From Limanda limanda (Eukaryota; Chordata; Actinopteri; Pleuronectiformes; Pleuronectidae): 64,000 bases of DNA. The first letter of the stretch is position 1, and every line of letters begins with the position of its first letter. The notes under the pieces were generated by a model that did no database searches, was not told the DNA's origin, and worked only from the letters and a program-made list of their open reading frames with translations. The translations under genes and the position numbers were made by a program. Shown here piece by piece: positions 60,438 to 64,000 of this stretch. The stretch spans positions 8,365,507 through 8,429,506 of the forward strand of contig NC_083647.1 of the NCBI RefSeq assembly GCF_963576545.1, written 5' to 3'.

Positions 60438-61206
60438 TTTTGATGGGGAGAGCGGGATCCCTGTTCATTTCATCTTTCTCCCTGTTGCATACAGACCATC
60501 CGACAAACTACAATTGTATCTTTTGTGTACTGTATGTCTATAAATTATTTACAGCCAAAAGCATACTGTTAGTCAAACACCCGGGAAACAAATAGTGAAG
60601 TAGAGAGGGGATGATGTGTTAGAAGAGAAGAAGACAACTTTGGGATGAGAAGTGGTGGTGGTCTGTGGGAGCAGGTCTGGTTAGATCTAGAGTAGGAAGT
60701 GGGATTGGTCTGATAATAAAGCCAGGTGGCACATTTACTTATTCCTCTTCACACCGTTCTGTGGAGGTCAATGCTTCCATTGGAACAACAGCTCACAGAT
60801 GATAAACCACTGTGATAAACCACTGTGATCCAAACCTATATTTGGACTTTTATTTTAGGTGATTTTAGGTTTATTGTCTACTCAGAGTCACAACAGAATG
60901 CCCAGACAGCACAGAGGTTAGACAATGAAAAGGTTTTCAGTTCAGAAATAGAAAACAAAATTCACTTCATCCTAAAACTGAAATATTTCAACCTGTAAAC
61001 TAAAGTCCATTTAGGCGTTACACAGTGACACCACAGAAACCCACCAAGAAATACGAACGATGAAAGAAACGTGTAGTTTTAATAATTAATGAAATCATTT
61101 TCAATTTTTGTTCATTTATATTTCAGTGAAAATATTAATCACTAATTCTATTATAAAATGTTTGTTTTATATTGAATTCTTAAACTATTGAATAAACGTT
61201 AAACGT

Positions 61207-61256
61207 ATTAGCCCATTAAATAGTTTGGGTATACCCAAATTATTAAATAGGCTAAT
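61207..61256. repeat. 50-bp imperfect palindrome
   Basis: The left arm ATTAGCCCATTAAATAGTTT continues into GGGTA and is followed directly by its inverse, ending AATAGGCTAAT. Arms of 25 bases match at 22 positions with no spacer. Confidence 0.8.
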
Positions 61257-63304
61257 GGCATAGAGATTGATAATTCAGCTGTAGGCTACGTATTTTAGAC
61301 ATATCAAAAACATGATATTAAAATACAAACTAAATTAAATGCTAATTTTTGCAAACAGCAAAGTAAATGATACATTTTACAGGAAATGGCATTAGTCAAG
61401 AGAAATACCTCTACCTGCTGAATGTATGTGCGGAGCTGAGGCCAGCTCACACAGGTCAGCAGGTTTAGTCAGTAAACATAGAGCGACAAGCAGAAGTAAC
61501 CACAAAGCAATCTGTGATAAATCACCGTGTTGCCTGTTGGCTGAACAGCTGAAAAGAGTCAATCTGTCTGCTGGACTGACCGTCTCCTATAAAAATATCT
61601 TTGGACGCAGCGGCGTTGTCGGAGACACTGGAGGTTGAAGGCTGAGAGGAGCTGTCAGCTAGTGAAGTGGGCCGGCTCTTTAGGACTTTTCCTGCTCCTA
61701 TCAAAGAGGAAGAGTGAGCTAAGGTAACAGCAGCTTTCTGACCCAATTTCATCTTCAAGGACACGAGAGATGGAACTGACCGCGTGCCTGACCTGCTGCG
61801 CCACACAGCGCTCTGCTCACAAACACACACACACTGTCAACGCAGGAAGTGTTGACAAGCCAACCCGAGAAAGAATATGTATACAATATATATATATCTA
61901 TATATCTACAAACAGTGGACCTCAGTGTGTATACATAGGACACACACAAAGCCTAAAAGTGCATCTCTCCATCCCTCTGCCATCTCAAGGGAGGCGCCCC
62001 CTCCTCTGTGAGGCCGAGTGTGGGGGAAATAACATCGAGCGAAATGCCGCCGCAATTACCCACAGTGGGGTAATCACCAGCACAATGCACTATGGGTCGG
62101 CTGCCTGGGAAAGAGTGAAATACTCAGGTGAGAAGAGAAGCCAGACAGCAATCAGCCCAGCAGGAAGTGGAAGAGAGAGAGAGCGAGACACAGAGGGAGG
62201 GAGAGAGAGAGAGGGATGGAGGGAGGGAGGGAAAGAGAGAGATAAGAGCAAAGGGCCATTCCTTTAATTTCCATGGGAGAGCCAGGGTCTTAATTACTTG
62301 ATGAGTCTCTGTCTCTCTCTTTCTCTCGCTCTGCAGTGCGGTTGTAAAAAGGTGTGTGGATGTGTGTTTGAGTGTGTGTGTGTGTGAGCGTGTGTGTGTT
62401 TATATGGCCCATTATCACACTGGGAAGACTCCAATCACCTCTCAGTGCAGATAGCGAGTGAAGAGAACAACATTGCAGTGAAAGGCAGCAAGAGAGACAG
62501 AAAGAGAGTGTGTGTGTGTGTGTGTGCGTGTGTGTTTGGGGGGTGGTGGGGGGGGCAGGGAAAGAGGGAAAGTGGGAAAGAAGGAAAGCGAGGGAGAGAG
62601 GGAGGTGATTTACGCCTTTAGAAGTGTTAACGCCATCTCTCATCCCCAGCAGCTCGAGAACAGCAAGGTCGAGGAGTGAGACAGCAAAGACTTGAAATAG
62701 CCAGAGGAAAACAGAGCTGTTCACCACCTCTGCTCATAGACAAGCACACATCCAACATGGGAGTGGCCAACAGGCTCCAATGGGGACCTGCTGGGTGTCA
62801 AGGCCTCTGTACAAAATATTTGTTTTCTCGCTTATGTGACATGTAATAATAATAATAATAATTGGATTAGTAACATTAATAACCATTTAGACACAATTGG
62901 AGAAGTGGCTGAGTTGCTGCACACAATAAAGATTGATGAACCAATGACAGCTACACTTTCCAGCAGTGACATTTCACATGTTGATGAGCTGCTTTTCCTT
63001 CGCACCAGTTTGCAAGAGCAAAGAACCAATCATGTGTCTGGAAAGCTGCTGTCGTCCGGTGTGCCTCATTTCTTTGGACCAGAAACGCAACGTGTCCAGG
63101 TTTTATTTGACTTGTATCAAAACCAGTCTTGTTGAATCGAGAAGTCTCCAGTTGTGCATGCTGTATGTTTGATGCCGGCTTCACAGCAACAATAGATTTT
63201 TTATTATTTTGTCCCAAATGTGTTCTTAGTGCAATAAAAGTTTTTTAAAAGTGTCCATAAGACGTAATCCATGTTGACCATCCAGACTTTAGATTGTGTA
63301 TAAC

Positions 63305-63510
63305 ATGGCTGCTCCGCAAAAATGAAGCCAAAGCTCCACGATCACCACCTGGTGGCGATGTGCAGCACATTTAGAAAACCCTCCCTCCTCCATGTTAGAC
63401 AGGAGTCAAACTCTAAAGTAAATGTACATGTCAGATAAATAGATTCTCAAAGATGGTTTCTGTCATTTAAGGTACTTCTTATCACACTGATGTTCATGTT
63501 CATTTTCAGG
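63305..63510. repeat. Dispersed fish repeat, CACCCGGTGGC family, partial copy 3
   Basis: Reads TGGCTGCTCCGCAAAAATGA, CCACGATCACCACCTGGTGG, CCCTCCTCCATGTTAGAC, TTCTCAAAGATGGTTTCTGT and GGTACTTCTTATCACACTGA, the same order as the first half of the copy at 29168. Confidence 0.6.
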
Positions 63511-63525
63511 TACGTTTGGATTCAA

Positions 63526-64000
63526 CCCTAGAACACTAACGTCGGGTATTTTTTACCCGAGCGAAGAATAAGAATAATACGTTTTCATTGTGTCGCTGTC
63601 TGAGTGGACTGGGTCCTTGGGTAGCTTCAGTCTGCTCACTGACGTCATAGAAGGTACGCTAGTTTCCCTGCTCCCATCCCTGTTTTTTTCAATAGGCACG
63701 TGTTCGGGTAATATGAAATTTGTAAATGATGCAGGGAGACTGTGCCTTCACCGGACATGTCCCAGGAAGGGCTGGACCGAAGAAGAAGTTCCCAACTCTA
63801 TTATTTATTTTTTTCAGGGAATTTTTCTTTAACGACCACCTAATTTTTCACTAATTTTAGAGCCTTTTTATAGGGCCCCCCATGATACCTTTTTTTCGTT
63901 TTATGAGATGTTGTATCCGGGAATATCAAGAAGAGTACTTCAAATTGTTATGTATTTTTGTACATTAATATATTTTGGATGAGAAGTATTTTTTAATCGG
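63526..64000 (+). mobile_element. Possible piggyBac-type element end, runs off the window
   Basis: Begins CCCTAGAACACTAACG immediately after TTCAA (a possible mutated TTAA target), followed by a small hairpin TCGGGT...ACCCGA at 63542-63560. CCCTAGAA-type ends next to TTAA are typical of piggyBac elements. The other end and any transposase would lie beyond 64000. Confidence 0.45.

Larger units (their letters stand above)
57033..64000. other. Upstream flank or 5' intron of myt1l
   Basis: Non-coding as far as can be seen. Holds long CA/GT runs, a hAT transposase fragment near 58.5 kb, a palindrome at 61.2 kb, repeat copy 3 at 63.3 kb and a piggyBac-like end at 63.5 kb. A serine-rich minus-strand open frame at 61522-61830 is unassigned. 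No promoter was identified. Confidence 0.5.

Noticed and set aside
62836..63135. 99-codon plus-strand open frame beginning with poly-Asn
   Set aside because: The start is a (AAT)n repeat and the rest has no recognisable motif.

Overview
This window looks like vertebrate DNA, almost certainly a teleost fish. It has widely spaced exons with consensus splice sites, many long (CA)n microsatellites, and interspersed repeats typical of fish genomes (hAT and piggyBac DNA elements, L2-like LINE tails). I see no bacterial-style gene, rRNA, tRNA or CRISPR array. I recognise one host gene: myt1l (myelin transcription factor 1-like, a neuronal CCHHC zinc-finger factor). It lies on the minus strand and covers most of the window.

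Nine coding exons can be placed with matching splice sites and phases. In transcript order they are 50753-50708, 48130-48097, 19810-19338, 15254-14121, 11020-10886, 7661-7571, 5487-5380, 4572-4346 and 2655-2366. They splice into one open frame of 2538 nt (846 codons) that runs off the low-coordinate side. The exons for the rest of the MYT1 domain, the C-terminal zinc-finger clusters and the coiled coil are not here. A probable non-coding 5' exon lies at 57032-56919, so the promoter is further upstream and was not found.

Layout: 1-2365 is intron with a deleted LINE copy. 2366-15254 holds seven exons with short introns; these contain a small DNA element next to one exon and repeats rich in telomere-like CCCTAA. 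15255-19337 is one intron. 19338-19810 encodes a very long acidic tract. 19811-48096 is a 28-kb intron with hAT and LINE remnants and several dispersed fish repeats. 48097-50753 holds the two small N-terminal exons. 50754-64000 is 5' non-coding territory with long CA repeats, a complete 887-bp hAT element, a hAT transposase fragment and a piggyBac-like end.

The most notable signal is in the gene. The exon that should encode most of the first CCHHC zinc finger was not found. The flanking exons join in frame without it, and the last zinc-binding cysteine of that finger, encoded in the next exon, reads Phe. Other points of note: a 34-nt exon whose skipping gives an immediate stop and whose pyrimidine tract is a (TC)n microsatellite; a second acidic tract and a long glycine tract that I do not recall in mammalian MYT1L; and a hAT element with a perfect 8-bp target duplication that carries a decayed MADF-domain coding segment. 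All calls are by eye; no alignment or search was run.
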